In this document: piece by piece, positions 36,464-45,127 of the stretch | How the letters are laid out: each line of letters begins with the position of its first letter | How positions within the stretch are numbered: position 1 is the first letter of the stretch | NCBI RefSeq assembly: GCF_025336545.1 | Contig: NZ_JAODBU010000003.1 | Coordinates: 1-64,000 of the forward strand | Direction: 5' to 3' | Length of the DNA: 64,000 bases | Source: Eubacterium_U album | GTDB lineage: Bacteria > Bacillota > Clostridia > Lachnospirales > Lachnospiraceae | Notes under the pieces: model-generated | Databases searched by the model: none | What the model saw: only the letters and a program-made list of their open reading frames with translations | Told to the model about the DNA's origin: nothing | Program-made: the position numbers and the translations under genes

Positions 36464-37386
36464 AGAAGATAGCAACAAGAGAAAGCTATGGTAATGCACT
36501 TGTAGAATTAGCTAAAGAGCATGATAACGTAGTAGTATTAGACGCTGATTTAGCAGCAGCTACAAAGACAGGCATTTTCAAAAAAGCAAACCCTGACAAA
36601 TTCTTTGACTGTGGTATTGCAGAAGCAAATATGATGGGGATTGCAGCAGGACTTTCAACAACAGGTAAAGTTCCTTTTGCAAGTACATTTGCTATGTTTG
36701 CAGCAGGAAGAGCTTACGAACAGATTAGAAATGAAATTGGATATCCACATCTTAATGTAAAAATAGGAGCTACACATGCAGGTATTTCTGTAGGTGAAGA
36801 TGGAGCTACACATCAGTGTAATGAAGATATTGCTTTAATGAGAACAATCCCTGGAATGACAGTTATTAATCCATGTGATGATGTAGAAGCAAGAGCGGCA
36901 GTAAAGGCAGCATATGAAATTGACGGACCTGTTTATTTAAGATTTGGACGTTTGGCTGCACCTGTATTAAATAAAGAAGATTACAAGTTTGAAGTAGGTA
37001 AGGGTGTAATAATGCGTGAAGGTAAGGACCTTACAATTGTTGCAACAGGACTCATGGTATCTTCAGCTTTGGAAGCAGCAGAAAAATTGGCACAGGATGG
37101 AATTGAAGCTACAGTAATTAATATTCATACAATTAAGCCATTAGATGAAGATTTAATTGTAGAATCAGCAAAGGCTACAGGTAAAGTAGTAACTGTTGAA
37201 GAACATTCAGTTATTGGTGGACTTGGAAGTGCAGTTTGTGACTGCTTAAGTGCAAAATGTCCTACACCTGTTACAAAAATTGGTGTTCAGGATGTTTATG
37301 GACATTCAGGACCGGCTGTTGAGTTGTTAAAAGAATTTGGTTTAGATGGCGAAGGCGTATATAAATCAATTAAAGAAATAATGTAA
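36451..37386 (+). CDS. Transketolase, C-terminal subunit
   Basis: Pyrimidine-binding and C-terminal domains of the split transketolase, 311 aa. The glutamate-bearing FDCGIAEANMMGIAAGL motif and the phosphate-binding region GATHAGISVGEDGATHQ are clear, followed by the transketolase C-terminal fold (LTIVATGLMVSSALEAA). ATG 36451 lies inside the end of the upstream subunit gene, implying coupled and equimolar synthesis. Confidence 0.95.
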   Translation: MSEVKKIATRESYGNALVELAKEHDNVVVLDADLAAATKTGIFKKANPDKFFDCGIAEANMMGIAAGLSTTGKVPFASTFAMFAAGRAYEQIRNEIGYPHLNVKIGATHAGISVGEDGATHQCNEDIALMRTIPGMTVINPCDDVEARAAVKAAYEIDGPVYLRFGRLAAPVLNKEDYKFEVGKGVIMREGKDLTIVATGLMVSSALEAAEKLAQDGIEATVINIHTIKPLDEDLIVESAKATGKVVTVEEHSVIGGLGSAVCDCLSAKCPTPVTKIGVQDVYGHSGPAVELLKEFGLDGEGVYKSIKEIM

Positions 37387-37513
37387 AAGATGCAATTGAT
37401 ATTAAATTTTTTAAGGAATATATGAATAAAATAAATATCAAATTAAAATAATTAAATGTCAATTTAAAATACAAAAGGATTTGTATTATAAAATAAGCAA
37501 AATCGATTTTTAG

Positions 37514-37542
37514 TTGAAATTTAAAAAATCATTTGCTAGAAT
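37514..37542 (+). promoter_or_regulatory. Extended -10 promoter upstream of amt
   Basis: TTGAAA (37514-37519), 17 bases, then TAGAAT (37537-37542) preceded by TGC, an extended -10. Transcription should start near 37549, just before the terminator at 37562-37605. Confidence 0.65.
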
Positions 37543-37561
37543 ACAGTGCATGATAAGAAAT

Positions 37562-37605
37562 GCAAGGGCGCAGACGTAAGAAGTCAGTGCCCTTGTATTT
37601 TTTTG
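37562..37605 (+). terminator. Leader terminator / possible attenuator before amt
   Basis: GCAAGGGC...GCCCTTG stem, with an inner GAC-GTAAGAA-GTC hairpin, followed by TATTTTTTT. It is 13 bases after the predicted start of the amt transcript and 148 bases before the amt ATG. It could also end transketolase read-through. Confidence 0.75.
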
Positions 37606-37752
37606 TATTAGTAATTATACAGTAATTAATATTTACCGGATGATTACAAATGAGAAGAAAAACTTCTCAGAACTTGGAAAGTGTTTCCCCTTTAAAAATG
37701 CTTTCTTAAGTAAAATCTATAGGACAATGAAAAAAGAATGGAGGAATTAGTT

Positions 37753-39489
37753 ATGGACGCAAATGAAATTTTGGAGGCAGCTACAAGTAGTAGTTTTGCA
37801 ATTTGGTTCTTAATTGGTGCAAGTTTAGTATTCTTTATGCAGGCCGGTTTCGCAATGGTTGAAACAGGATTTACCAGAGCAAAGAATGCAGGTAACATTA
37901 TCATGAAGAACCTGATGGATTTTTGTATCGGTACTATAATGTACATTGTTTTAGGTTTTGGACTTATGATGTCAGAAGATTATGTAATGGGAATCATTGG
38001 TATTCCAAATCTTGACATCTTCACAAATTACAGCAACTTCAATTGGTCACAGTTCGTATTCCAGTTAGTATTCTGTGCAACAGCAGCAACAATTGTTTCA
38101 GGAGCTATGGCTGAAAGAACAAAATTCAGTGCTTATTGTGTTTACTCAGCAGCAATCAGTTTGATTGTATATCCTATTGAAGCAGGTTGGGTTTGGAACT
38201 ACGGCGGAAACGGATGGTTACAGAAATTACATTTCGTAGATTTCGCAGGTTCAGCAGTAATCCACTCAGTAGGTGGTATGGCAGCTTTAGTCGGAGCAAT
38301 TATTCTTGGAGCCAGAATTGGTAAATACACAAAGAAAGCAGATGGAACAATTATTTCAAATGCTATCGGTGGACATTCAATAACACTTGGAGCTCTTGGA
38401 TGTTTCATCCTTTGGTTTGGATGGTATGGATTTAACGGTGCAGCTGCAACAAACACAGACAGTCTTGCATCAATCTTTATGAATACAACAATCGCTCCTG
38501 CAACAGCAACAGTTGTATGTATGATATTTACTTGGATTAAAGATGGAAAACCTGATGTAGGTATGTGCTTAAATGCATCACTTGCAGGTTTGGTAGCAAT
38601 TACAGCAGGTTGTGCTTCAGTTGATACAATTGGTGCTTTAGTAATTGGTGCAGTTGCAGGTATTTTAGTAGATGTAGTAGTAGAAGTACTTGATAAGAAG
38701 TTCCACATCGATGACCCTGTTGGTGCAGTTGGTGTTCACTGGGCAAACGGTGTTTGGGGAACAATTGCAGTAGGCTTATTTGCAACAGGTAAAGGCGATA
38801 CAGTTCAGGCATTTGCAGATGGTTCTTATTACGCAGGTTTATTCTACGGAGGTGGAGCAAAATTATTAGGAATTCAGATTTTAGGTATTGTTGCAATTGA
38901 TGTATATGCAGCAATCATGATGACAATTGTATTCCAGCTTATTAAACATACAATAGGACTTAGAACAACAGCAGAAGAAGAAATTATTGGTATGGATATA
39001 TCAGAACATGGTCTTGCATCAGCATATGCAGACTTCCTTCCTACAACACCTTCATACATGGGTGAAAGCGTAGGAGCAGTAGATGTAGCAAATCTTGAAC
39101 CTGCTACATTATCAATTGGTGAAGCAAAACCAACTGGAAAATATACAAAGATTACAGTTATTTGTAATGAAGATAAATTTGGAACCCTTAAAGACACAAT
39201 GGCAGCTATCGGTGTAACAGGTATGACAGTTATCCAGGCAATGGGCTGTGGTGTTGAACAGGGAAAGAGTGGTGTTTACAGAGGTGTTAAGATGAGCATG
39301 AACCTTCTTCCAAAGGTTAAAGTTGAAATCGTTGTATCAACAGTTGATCCTAACCTTGTAGTAGCAGCAGCTAGAAAAGCTCTTTATACAGGCGGTGTTG
39401 GCGATGGTAAGATTTTCGTAACAGATGTAGAAGATGTAATGAGAGTCAGAACAGGTGACACAGGTATTGCAGCACTTTCAAATGAGTAA
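37753..39489 (+). CDS. amt: Ammonium transporter fused to a PII signalling domain
   Basis: About 578 aa. Residues 1-~430 are an Amt/Mep channel with eleven hydrophobic segments and the family signatures MVETGFTRAKNAGNIIMKNL, FAGSAVIHSVGG and HWANGVWG. Residues ~465-578 are a complete PII (GlnB/GlnK) domain: IGVTGMTVIQAMG, a T-loop with the conserved tyrosine (GVYRG), LPKVKVEIVV, and GVGDGKIFVTDVED with VRTGDTG. So the usual trans-acting plug of the transporter is in cis. The frame opens at ATG 37738, but that overlaps the ribosome site (TGGAGGA 37739-37745); ATG 37753 is preferred. Probably nitrogen-regulated through the leader. Confidence 0.95.
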   Translation: MDANEILEAATSSSFAIWFLIGASLVFFMQAGFAMVETGFTRAKNAGNIIMKNLMDFCIGTIMYIVLGFGLMMSEDYVMGIIGIPNLDIFTNYSNFNWSQFVFQLVFCATAATIVSGAMAERTKFSAYCVYSAAISLIVYPIEAGWVWNYGGNGWLQKLHFVDFAGSAVIHSVGGMAALVGAIILGARIGKYTKKADGTIISNAIGGHSITLGALGCFILWFGWYGFNGAAATNTDSLASIFMNTTIAPATATVVCMIFTWIKDGKPDVGMCLNASLAGLVAITAGCASVDTIGALVIGAVAGILVDVVVEVLDKKFHIDDPVGAVGVHWANGVWGTIAVGLFATGKGDTVQAFADGSYYAGLFYGGGAKLLGIQILGIVAIDVYAAIMMTIVFQLIKHTIGLRTTAEEEIIGMDISEHGLASAYADFLPTTPSYMGESVGAVDVANLEPATLSIGEAKPTGKYTKITVICNEDKFGTLKDTMAAIGVTGMTVIQAMGCGVEQGKSGVYRGVKMSMNLLPKVKVEIVVSTVDPNLVVAAARKALYTGGVGDGKIFVTDVEDVMRVRTGDTGIAALSNE

Positions 39490-39554
39490 ATACTCAACAA
39501 TATAATGGATATTTAGGAACTCTGTTCTTAAAATATATTTTACTTAATCTCATT

Positions 39555-39592
39555 AAAGGGGCCGGTGGTTATCCATCGGCTCCTAAATTTGT
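39555..39592 (+). terminator. Terminator after amt
   Basis: AGGGGCCGGTGG / CCATCGGCTCCT stem with a TTAT-like loop, followed by AAATTTGTTT. The tail is weak but the stem is strong. Confidence 0.7.
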
Positions 39593-39710
39593 TTGCAAAT
39601 AACGTTCACAGACTGGTATTTACCACTTACTGCTAATAAAATACCACTTACATAAAATCTATTTACATCCACATAATTTGCAAATATAATCATCACATAA
39701 GGAGTCAGAT

Positions 39711-40169
39711 ATGAAAGTAATCGTAAATGTGGATGAAAACTGCATAGAGGAACAGGTAATAATAAATTGCCACGAACTGAATGAGAATATAATTAATATT
39801 CGGAAAACTATCTCAGCGATGGAAAACCAGAGTCTTAAAATTGAGCTTAAACAGGGTGAAAAAGAATTTTATATAGATGTTGGTGAAATTCTTTTTTTTG
39901 AAACTGATAACAATCAGGTTATGGCTCATACAGCAAATGAGATATTTTTAACAGGCAGTAAATTATACGAATTGGAGAAAATATTACCATGGTACTTTAG
40001 CAGAATATCAAAGTCAGCAATTTTAAATGTAAAGAAAGTGTATGCGATTACAAGAAATCTGACAGCGTCAAGTTTAATTGAATTTGAAGGAACGCCTAAA
40101 CATGTATATGTTTCAAGGGCATATTACAAGCCGTTAAAAGAAAAATTAGAAGAAATGAGGAATATGTGA
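39711..40169 (+). CDS. LytTR-domain transcriptional regulator
   Basis: A 152-aa regulator lacking a receiver domain. Residues ~45-150 form a LytTR DNA-binding domain (FYIDVGEILFFETDNNQVMAH, then LPWYFSRISKSAILNVKKV). Such stand-alone LytTR proteins are usually paired with a small membrane protein, as here: the stop codon overlaps the ATG of the LiaF-like gene. AGGAG-type site upstream of the ATG at 39711. It probably controls its own operon; its target is unknown. Confidence 0.9.
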   Translation: MKVIVNVDENCIEEQVIINCHELNENIINIRKTISAMENQSLKIELKQGEKEFYIDVGEILFFETDNNQVMAHTANEIFLTGSKLYELEKILPWYFSRISKSAILNVKKVYAITRNLTASSLIEFEGTPKHVYVSRAYYKPLKEKLEEMRNM

Positions 40170-40915
40170 TGAAAAAAAACAATATTTACTGGGGAATGAT
40201 ATTTATAATAATGGCTGCATTAATTGTAGTTAATGGTCTGGGTCTGATTGAAGGCGTGGGTGTCTGGAGTATAATTTTTACAGTACTTTTTGGTGCTGCA
40301 TTATTAGATGGAATTGTAAGATTACAGGCAACAACAATATTATTCTCGCTTGCTTTTTTAGCAATTGTCTGGTCAGAGCAACTTCACATTGAAAGTATAA
40401 CTCCATGGCCGATTCTGTTTGCAGCATTGTTAGGAAGTATTGGAATAAGCATGATATTTGGAAAGAAAAATAAAAAATGGAAAAAAGATTACTCAGGTGG
40501 AAATCATTATTACAGCAATAATAGTAGTAATGAAGGAAAATATTTTGATGAAAATGTTAATGTAGAGCAGGATAGCGGAGAAGTAGTAACATGCGAATCA
40601 AAATTTGCAGGAACTGTTAAATACATTACTTCAAATAATTTAAAAAAAGTATATGTAAGAAATGAATTTTCAGGAATGTCAATTTATTTAGATAAGGCAA
40701 AAGTGCCAAGTAAGAGACTTGAAATAGAAATAAAGAATTCATTTGGAGGAGTGGAAATTTATATTCCGGCTAACTGGATTGTAGAAAATGAGTTAAATTG
40801 TTCATTTGGCGGCTACGACGAAGAAGGTACAAAAGCACCAACAGATGCTGAAAGCGTGACAGTTGTTATTAAGGGATCAGCAAATTTGTCTGGCGTTACA
40901 ATAAAATACATTTAA
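40169..40915 (+). CDS. LiaF-like membrane protein
   Basis: About 248 aa. Four short hydrophobic segments fill residues 1-105, followed by a basic linker and a C-terminal beta-helical domain (YVRNEFSGMSIYLDKAKV, KNSFGGVEIYIPANW) typical of LiaF/DUF2154 proteins that sense or restrain envelope stress signalling. The ATG at 40169 overlaps the upstream TGA (TGATG); the extra GTG codon in front is not needed. Encoded with the LytTR regulator, which suggests a membrane anti-regulator pair. That functional link is inferred. Confidence 0.85.
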   Translation: MKKNNIYWGMIFIIMAALIVVNGLGLIEGVGVWSIIFTVLFGAALLDGIVRLQATTILFSLAFLAIVWSEQLHIESITPWPILFAALLGSIGISMIFGKKNKKWKKDYSGGNHYYSNNSSNEGKYFDENVNVEQDSGEVVTCESKFAGTVKYITSNNLKKVYVRNEFSGMSIYLDKAKVPSKRLEIEIKNSFGGVEIYIPANWIVENELNCSFGGYDEEGTKAPTDAESVTVVIKGSANLSGVTIKYI

Positions 40916-41017
40916 ATATAGAAGTAGTAGCAAAAGAGGTATGAGAAAAATAAACCTATAATAAAATTTAGTATAGAATTAAAAAGCAATCAATTACAAT
41001 AAAAGAATAAGTATAAG

Positions 41018-41097
41018 AAAAAAGACTGAACAGTATGCATGCATGATATGTGTCCAGGATTCTGGGTACATATCAGCACACTGTTTGGTCTTTTTTG
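41018..41097 (+). terminator. Long two-step terminator after the LiaF-like gene
   Basis: Outer stem AAAGACTGAACAGT / ACTGTTTGGTCTTT and inner stem GATATGTGTCCAG / CTGGGTACATATC with GATT loop, followed by TTT. Perfectly ordered but unusually long, about 100 bases past the stop. Confidence 0.85.
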
Positions 41098-41224
41098 ATT
41101 AGAGCATATGCTACAATGCAGAAAATACTTTTGTCTTGTGAATAAATTTTATTAAAGTTTATTCACATAGACCATAGGAGGGAAAAAGTAAATTATCAGA
41201 ATTTGTGTATTATAAATTTTATCA

Positions 41225-41282
41225 TTGACAAAGAAAAGAATAAGTATTAAAGTAATATCAAAATAATATCACTTTAATACTT
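41225..41282 (+). promoter_or_regulatory. Promoter with a 12-bp inverted repeat before the SPFH gene
   Basis: TTGACA at 41225-41230. A perfect inverted repeat AAGTATTAAAGT (41242-41253) / ACTTTAATACTT (41271-41282) starts 11 bases later, overlaps the expected -10 position (TAAAGT 41248-41253), and ends two bases before the GGGAGG ribosome site. It could be an operator or a 5' UTR hairpin. Confidence 0.55.
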
Positions 41283-41296
41283 GGGAGGATAAAGTT

Positions 41297-42334
41297 ATGG
41301 ATGAAAATGTAAAGTTAAGTAATGTAAAGGAAAGGGAAATTACTAAGAAAAATGGATTCGCAATGTTATTTGCCAATATACTTGGATATGTAGCAACAGT
41401 TGTGACGTTTGTACTAGGATTAGTTTTTGCAATAAACTATGAAGATGTTAATGACGTGATATTTGGATTAGGAATCGGTTTATTTGTTGTTAGTTTAGCG
41501 TTATTAATTGTATCTATTGTTCTGTCATGTGGACTAAAATCAGTTAATCCTAATGAAGCAATGGTATTTACTCTTTTTGGTGAATATTATGGCACAATTA
41601 AAAGTGCAGGATTTTATTTTATAAATCCATTTTGTAGTGCAGTAGTTCCTAACGAAGAAACAACAGGAAATATCTTTGAAATTTCTTCTGATGTTAATGG
41701 TAACAGCTCAGCAAAAGTTGCCGGAGTTACAAAAAAGAAAATATCAACTAAGGTTATAACATTAAATAATGAGAAACAGAAAGTGAATGATGCTTTAGGA
41801 AATCCGATAATTATCGGAGCGGTGGTTATTTGCAAGATAATTGACCCTACAAAAGCAGTTTTAAATGTTGATAATTATATGAAATTTTTATCAACTCAGT
41901 GTGATTCTGTAATAAGAAATATTTCAAGATTGTATCCTTATGATATAATATCAGATGAAAATGAGGATGATAACGAAAAGACTCTACGTGGAAGCAGCCA
42001 GGAAATTGCAGATAGTATGGAAGTAGAGTTACAGAAAAAGGTTGAAGATGCCGGAATAGAAATTATGGAAGTTAGAATAACTCATTTGTCATATGCAGAA
42101 GAAATAGCTGCAGCAATGCTTCAGAGACAACAGGCAACGGCAATTATTGCAGCAAGACAGAAAATTGTTGAAGGCGCAGTAAGTATGGTTAAAATGGCAA
42201 TTGACCAACTTGGAGAAGAAGAAATTGTGGTGCTTGATGAAGAAAGAAAAGCTGCTATGGTAAGCAATCTTTTAGTTGTGTTATGTGGAAATAAAGAAGC
42301 ACAACCAATTGTGAACAGCGGAAGTATTTATTAA
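41297..42334 (+). CDS. SPFH/Band-7 membrane protein
   Basis: A 345-aa stomatin/flotillin-like protein. Two membrane segments lie near residues 20-85. The SPFH domain begins VNPNEAMVFTLFGEYYGTIKSAG and includes the coiled part with EVELQKKVEDAGIEIMEVRI and AEEIAAAMLQRQQATAI. Such proteins form membrane-associated assemblies and organise proteases or lipid domains. GGGAGGA lies seven bases before the ATG at 41297. The ribbon-helix-helix gene that follows is likely in the same operon. Confidence 0.92.
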   Translation: MDENVKLSNVKEREITKKNGFAMLFANILGYVATVVTFVLGLVFAINYEDVNDVIFGLGIGLFVVSLALLIVSIVLSCGLKSVNPNEAMVFTLFGEYYGTIKSAGFYFINPFCSAVVPNEETTGNIFEISSDVNGNSSAKVAGVTKKKISTKVITLNNEKQKVNDALGNPIIIGAVVICKIIDPTKAVLNVDNYMKFLSTQCDSVIRNISRLYPYDIISDENEDDNEKTLRGSSQEIADSMEVELQKKVEDAGIEIMEVRITHLSYAEEIAAAMLQRQQATAIIAARQKIVEGAVSMVKMAIDQLGEEEIVVLDEERKAAMVSNLLVVLCGNKEAQPIVNSGSIY

Positions 42335-42474
42335 TAAAAATAGAAAATAATAAATTAAAAATTAATTCAACAGATAATAATGTTAAAATAAGTCAAACAA
42401 TTGAGCTAAAATAAATTAAAAAAGTTATGACTATTTGAAACTATATATATTGAAAAACAGTGAAAGGAGCCGGT

Positions 42475-42735
42475 ATGGATAAGGAAGAACAACTTAATAA
42501 AAAAGAACTTGAGCTCCAAAAACGTTTAGAAAATATTTCTAATATGGAAAAAGAAATATTAACAAAAGAAAAAAAACTAAAAGAAAAAGAAAAGGCAAAG
42601 AAACAGGTGTTGTTAAGACTGTCCCCTTCATTATGGGAAGAGATTGCAGCATGGGCAGAAGATGATTTCCGCTCAATAAATGGCCAGATTGAATATCTTT
42701 TAGCGGAGTGCGTAAAAAAGAGAAAAGGAAAATAG
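42475..42735 (+). CDS. Coiled-coil plus ribbon-helix-helix (Arc-like) protein
   Basis: An 86-aa protein. Residues 1-40 are a highly charged coiled coil (ELQKRLENISNMEKEILT). Residues ~43-80 look like an Arc/MetJ ribbon-helix-helix DNA-binding fold (VLLRLSPSLWEEIAAWAEDD, then SINGQIEYLLAECVKKR). The frame opens earlier, but ATG 42475 has AAGGAG at 42464-42469. It follows the SPFH gene by 140 bases and may be its regulator, possibly acting on the inverted repeat at 41242-41282; this is inference. Confidence 0.75.
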   Translation: MDKEEQLNKKELELQKRLENISNMEKEILTKEKKLKEKEKAKKQVLLRLSPSLWEEIAAWAEDDFRSINGQIEYLLAECVKKRKGK

Positions 42736-42739
42736 TGTA

Positions 42740-42790
42740 AAAAACAACGGATGATTTTAATATTTATTAAAATCATCCGTTGTTTTTTTC
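42740..42790. terminator. Bidirectional terminator
   Basis: Perfect 20-bp stem AACAACGGATGATTTTAATA / TATTAAAATCATCCGTTGTT, flanked by A and T runs, between convergent genes. Confidence 0.93.
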
Positions 42791-42825
42791 TATTTTAAAA
42801 TCATATTTTTTTGCATTCTAAAATA

Positions 42826-43857
42826 CTATTTTTTATTTATCTTCCATTCTAATGGGTCACCTAAATCTGTTTCAGAAGATTCAAATTCTTCGTCAGTATT
42901 ATTAATTAATGGAGAAGATGTTCCAAAGTCATTTGATACAGAGTTATTTAATATAGAAGATTCAAAATCATTTAAGCCCAAATCATTTAAATCAGAATTA
43001 TTAGCTTCTGTAGCGTTTAATTCAGAAGACGCTTTATTGATAGCTTCTGCATCCTGAGAATCACCGGCATTTAAAACATTAAGAGAAGTTTTTACAATAG
43101 TTTCAACTTCATCTTCAGTTATGCCCATTTTCTTAGCCAACTCTTCAAAAGTTGGAGCACGACCAAGCAATTCAGTAAGGTCTCTGGAAATTTCATCTAA
43201 TTCATTCATACGGTTAGCCAGATGTTCGCCAACACGGTCTTCGTTAATTTGGTCATTGATGACAAGAGTTAATGTATTTCTGATGGCATCATCAACATAA
43301 GCTGCAAATTCATCTGAAGAACCATTAAATTCAGAAAGAGCTATCATTAATCCGATATTTGCTTCCTGAATTAAATCACCATAAGTTACACCCTGCCCAC
43401 GAAATTCATTTGCAATGCCAGCTACTTTTGAAAGTTGAGATTCAACAATTTTATTAGTAACAGAAAGGTCTCCGTTTGCAAGCAAATCAAGTAAATTAGC
43501 AAGCTCGGCTTCTGATATTTCATCGATAGCCTCTAAATCTTTTTTATACATTTCAATAAAAGCAAGTTCAGCTTCAGTTTCTACAACTTTACTTTCAGCT
43601 GCTTTTACAGCCTCTAATTCCTTAGTCTCTTCTTCCTTAGGATCAATAGTCACTTCTTCAGAAACAATATAATCCATTCCATCAATTTTTATTTTACTTT
43701 CCTGTAAGTACTTATATATAAATTCGTATTGCTTTTCATCTTCTATTATGTCATTGAAAAAAGTATGAATGTCTTCAGTAGACACATGGTTTGCATTAGC
43801 TGCCGCAAATTCTATTAAAGAAGACAAAGCATCATTAAAAAGTAATTTTTTGTCCAT
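42826..43857 (-). CDS. Sigma-70-like protein lacking region 4
   Basis: About 343 aa. Residues ~1-70 resemble sigma region 1.1 (LLFNDALSSLIEFAAANA... DEKQYEFIYKYLQESKI). Residues ~115-220 match sigma region 2 (GQGVTYGDLIQEANIGLMIAL, then AYVDDAIRNTLTLVIND). Residues ~225-265 match region 3 (RAPTFEELAKKMGITEDEVETI). The normal region 4, which binds the -35 box, is absent; the last 80 residues are an Asn/Asp/Ser-rich acidic tail. The frame is open to 43935, but ATG 43857 has GGAG and gives MDKKLLFND. It may be an alternative sigma factor, a sigma-derived regulator or a decoy; I cannot decide. Confidence 0.8.
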   Translation of the reverse strand: MDKKLLFNDALSSLIEFAAANANHVSTEDIHTFFNDIIEDEKQYEFIYKYLQESKIKIDGMDYIVSEEVTIDPKEEETKELEAVKAAESKVVETEAELAFIEMYKKDLEAIDEISEAELANLLDLLANGDLSVTNKIVESQLSKVAGIANEFRGQGVTYGDLIQEANIGLMIALSEFNGSSDEFAAYVDDAIRNTLTLVINDQINEDRVGEHLANRMNELDEISRDLTELLGRAPTFEELAKKMGITEDEVETIVKTSLNVLNAGDSQDAEAINKASSELNATEANNSDLNDLGLNDFESSILNNSVSNDFGTSSPLINNTDEEFESSETDLGDPLEWKINKK

Positions 43858-43978
43858 GAATTCTCCAATCCGCTTTTTGTAAAGTAAAAGCAATTTTGAT
43901 ACATAAATGATACATAAAAGCCTTGCAAAAATCAAGGATAATAGGTAACATTATTTTGAAACGGGAAGGTGGATTGAA

Positions 43979-45127
43979 ATGATTAAAAAAATAATAAATT
44001 CCAATATAGTAAGACTGATAGGAGCACTTTTATTTTTGACAGTATGTGCAGTAATAGGCGCAGGATTGTCATATGTAAATTATGAATCTAATCCTACTGA
44101 TGAGGCAGTTGCATATTTCAAAGCATTTTTAGCACAGGATTATGATACAATATATGGTCTTGTAAATCAGCCAAAGAATACATATATAAACAAAACTGCA
44201 TACACAGACAGAGTGAAAAAGATAAGAGAATCTATTGTAATTGATTCATATGAAATTTCTGAGCCATATAAAGAAAATGGCAAAAAGACAGTAGATATTA
44301 TATGTAATAATGAAACAACAGAAACTAACCAGACAATAAAATTGGTATTTGATGAAGTAAAACATGGAATGCAGATTATTCCTGATTATAAAGTAGATAT
44401 ATCAAAAATGCTTGTAAAAAACGTAAATTTTGTTGTGCCGACAGGAGATGCTTTATATATAAATGGAGAAGTCGTAACAAAAGACATGGCTAAGGTCACG
44501 ACAGACGCGAATACAAATACAGATACATATCATTTTGATAAAATACTTTACGGAGCATATGACGCAAATGCGATAAACAGATATAGCCAGATAGATTTAA
44601 AACCTGAAATTATTCAGGAAGGAACTACAATTAATTTCGACGCTACAGCATATCATGCAAATTTAGAATTTGAAGAAAAAATAAAGGCAAATGCAGACAA
44701 TATGATTACTCAGTTTTATGTTAATGCAAGGGAGAAAAAAGGCAATAATAAAGAGTTAAAAGCATATTTTGCAAATGATAAAAAACTTCAGAAAAAGGTT
44801 GATAAATATTTAAAAGAAACAGAAGAAGTATTATATTGGCCGGAAACAAAGAACATTGATAAATATTCAGTAGTTTCATTTGAACCGGGAGAAGTTACAC
44901 ATAATAGTGTATACAACAATAATAATACATTTACTGTTACATATGATTTTGTGTATACATATGTGTCCTCTACAGATACAGCAATTTATACGAGTTATGT
45001 TTACAGTATAGGTGGTTCATGTAAAACAAAAATGACTTTAACCTATACATTAAATGAAGATCAAACATTAACCCTTACGGATATAAAAGTTAAAAATAAA
45101 AACCAAAAAGAAAAGGGAGAAGATTAA
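43979..45127 (+). CDS. Membrane-anchored extracytoplasmic protein, NTF2-like
   Basis: A 382-aa protein with one N-terminal membrane anchor (residues ~12-34, LIGALLFLTVCAVIGAGLSY). The next ~105 residues (TDEAVAYFKAFLAQDYDTIY) look like the NTF2-like domain found in front of some penicillin-binding proteins. A second domain near 145-235 (VVPTGDALYINGEVV) recalls TcaA-type repeats, and a third beta-rich domain ends the protein. No enzyme motif is visible. The ATG directly follows GGAAGG. The stop overlaps the next ATG (TAATG). The role is probably in the cell envelope, but this is uncertain. Confidence 0.65.
   Translation: MIKKIINSNIVRLIGALLFLTVCAVIGAGLSYVNYESNPTDEAVAYFKAFLAQDYDTIYGLVNQPKNTYINKTAYTDRVKKIRESIVIDSYEISEPYKENGKKTVDIICNNETTETNQTIKLVFDEVKHGMQIIPDYKVDISKMLVKNVNFVVPTGDALYINGEVVTKDMAKVTTDANTNTDTYHFDKILYGAYDANAINRYSQIDLKPEIIQEGTTINFDATAYHANLEFEEKIKANADNMITQFYVNAREKKGNNKELKAYFANDKKLQKKVDKYLKETEEVLYWPETKNIDKYSVVSFEPGEVTHNSVYNNNNTFTVTYDFVYTYVSSTDTAIYTSYVYSIGGSCKTKMTLTYTLNEDQTLTLTDIKVKNKNQKEKGED

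Noticed and set aside
37549..37752. Glutamine riboswitch upstream of amt
   Set aside because: The conserved glnA-type core is not recognisable; the leader is too short before the terminator.
43858..43935. N-terminal extension of the sigma-like protein
   Set aside because: The 26 extra residues lie upstream of a clear GGAG and ATG and do not match sigma region 1.1.
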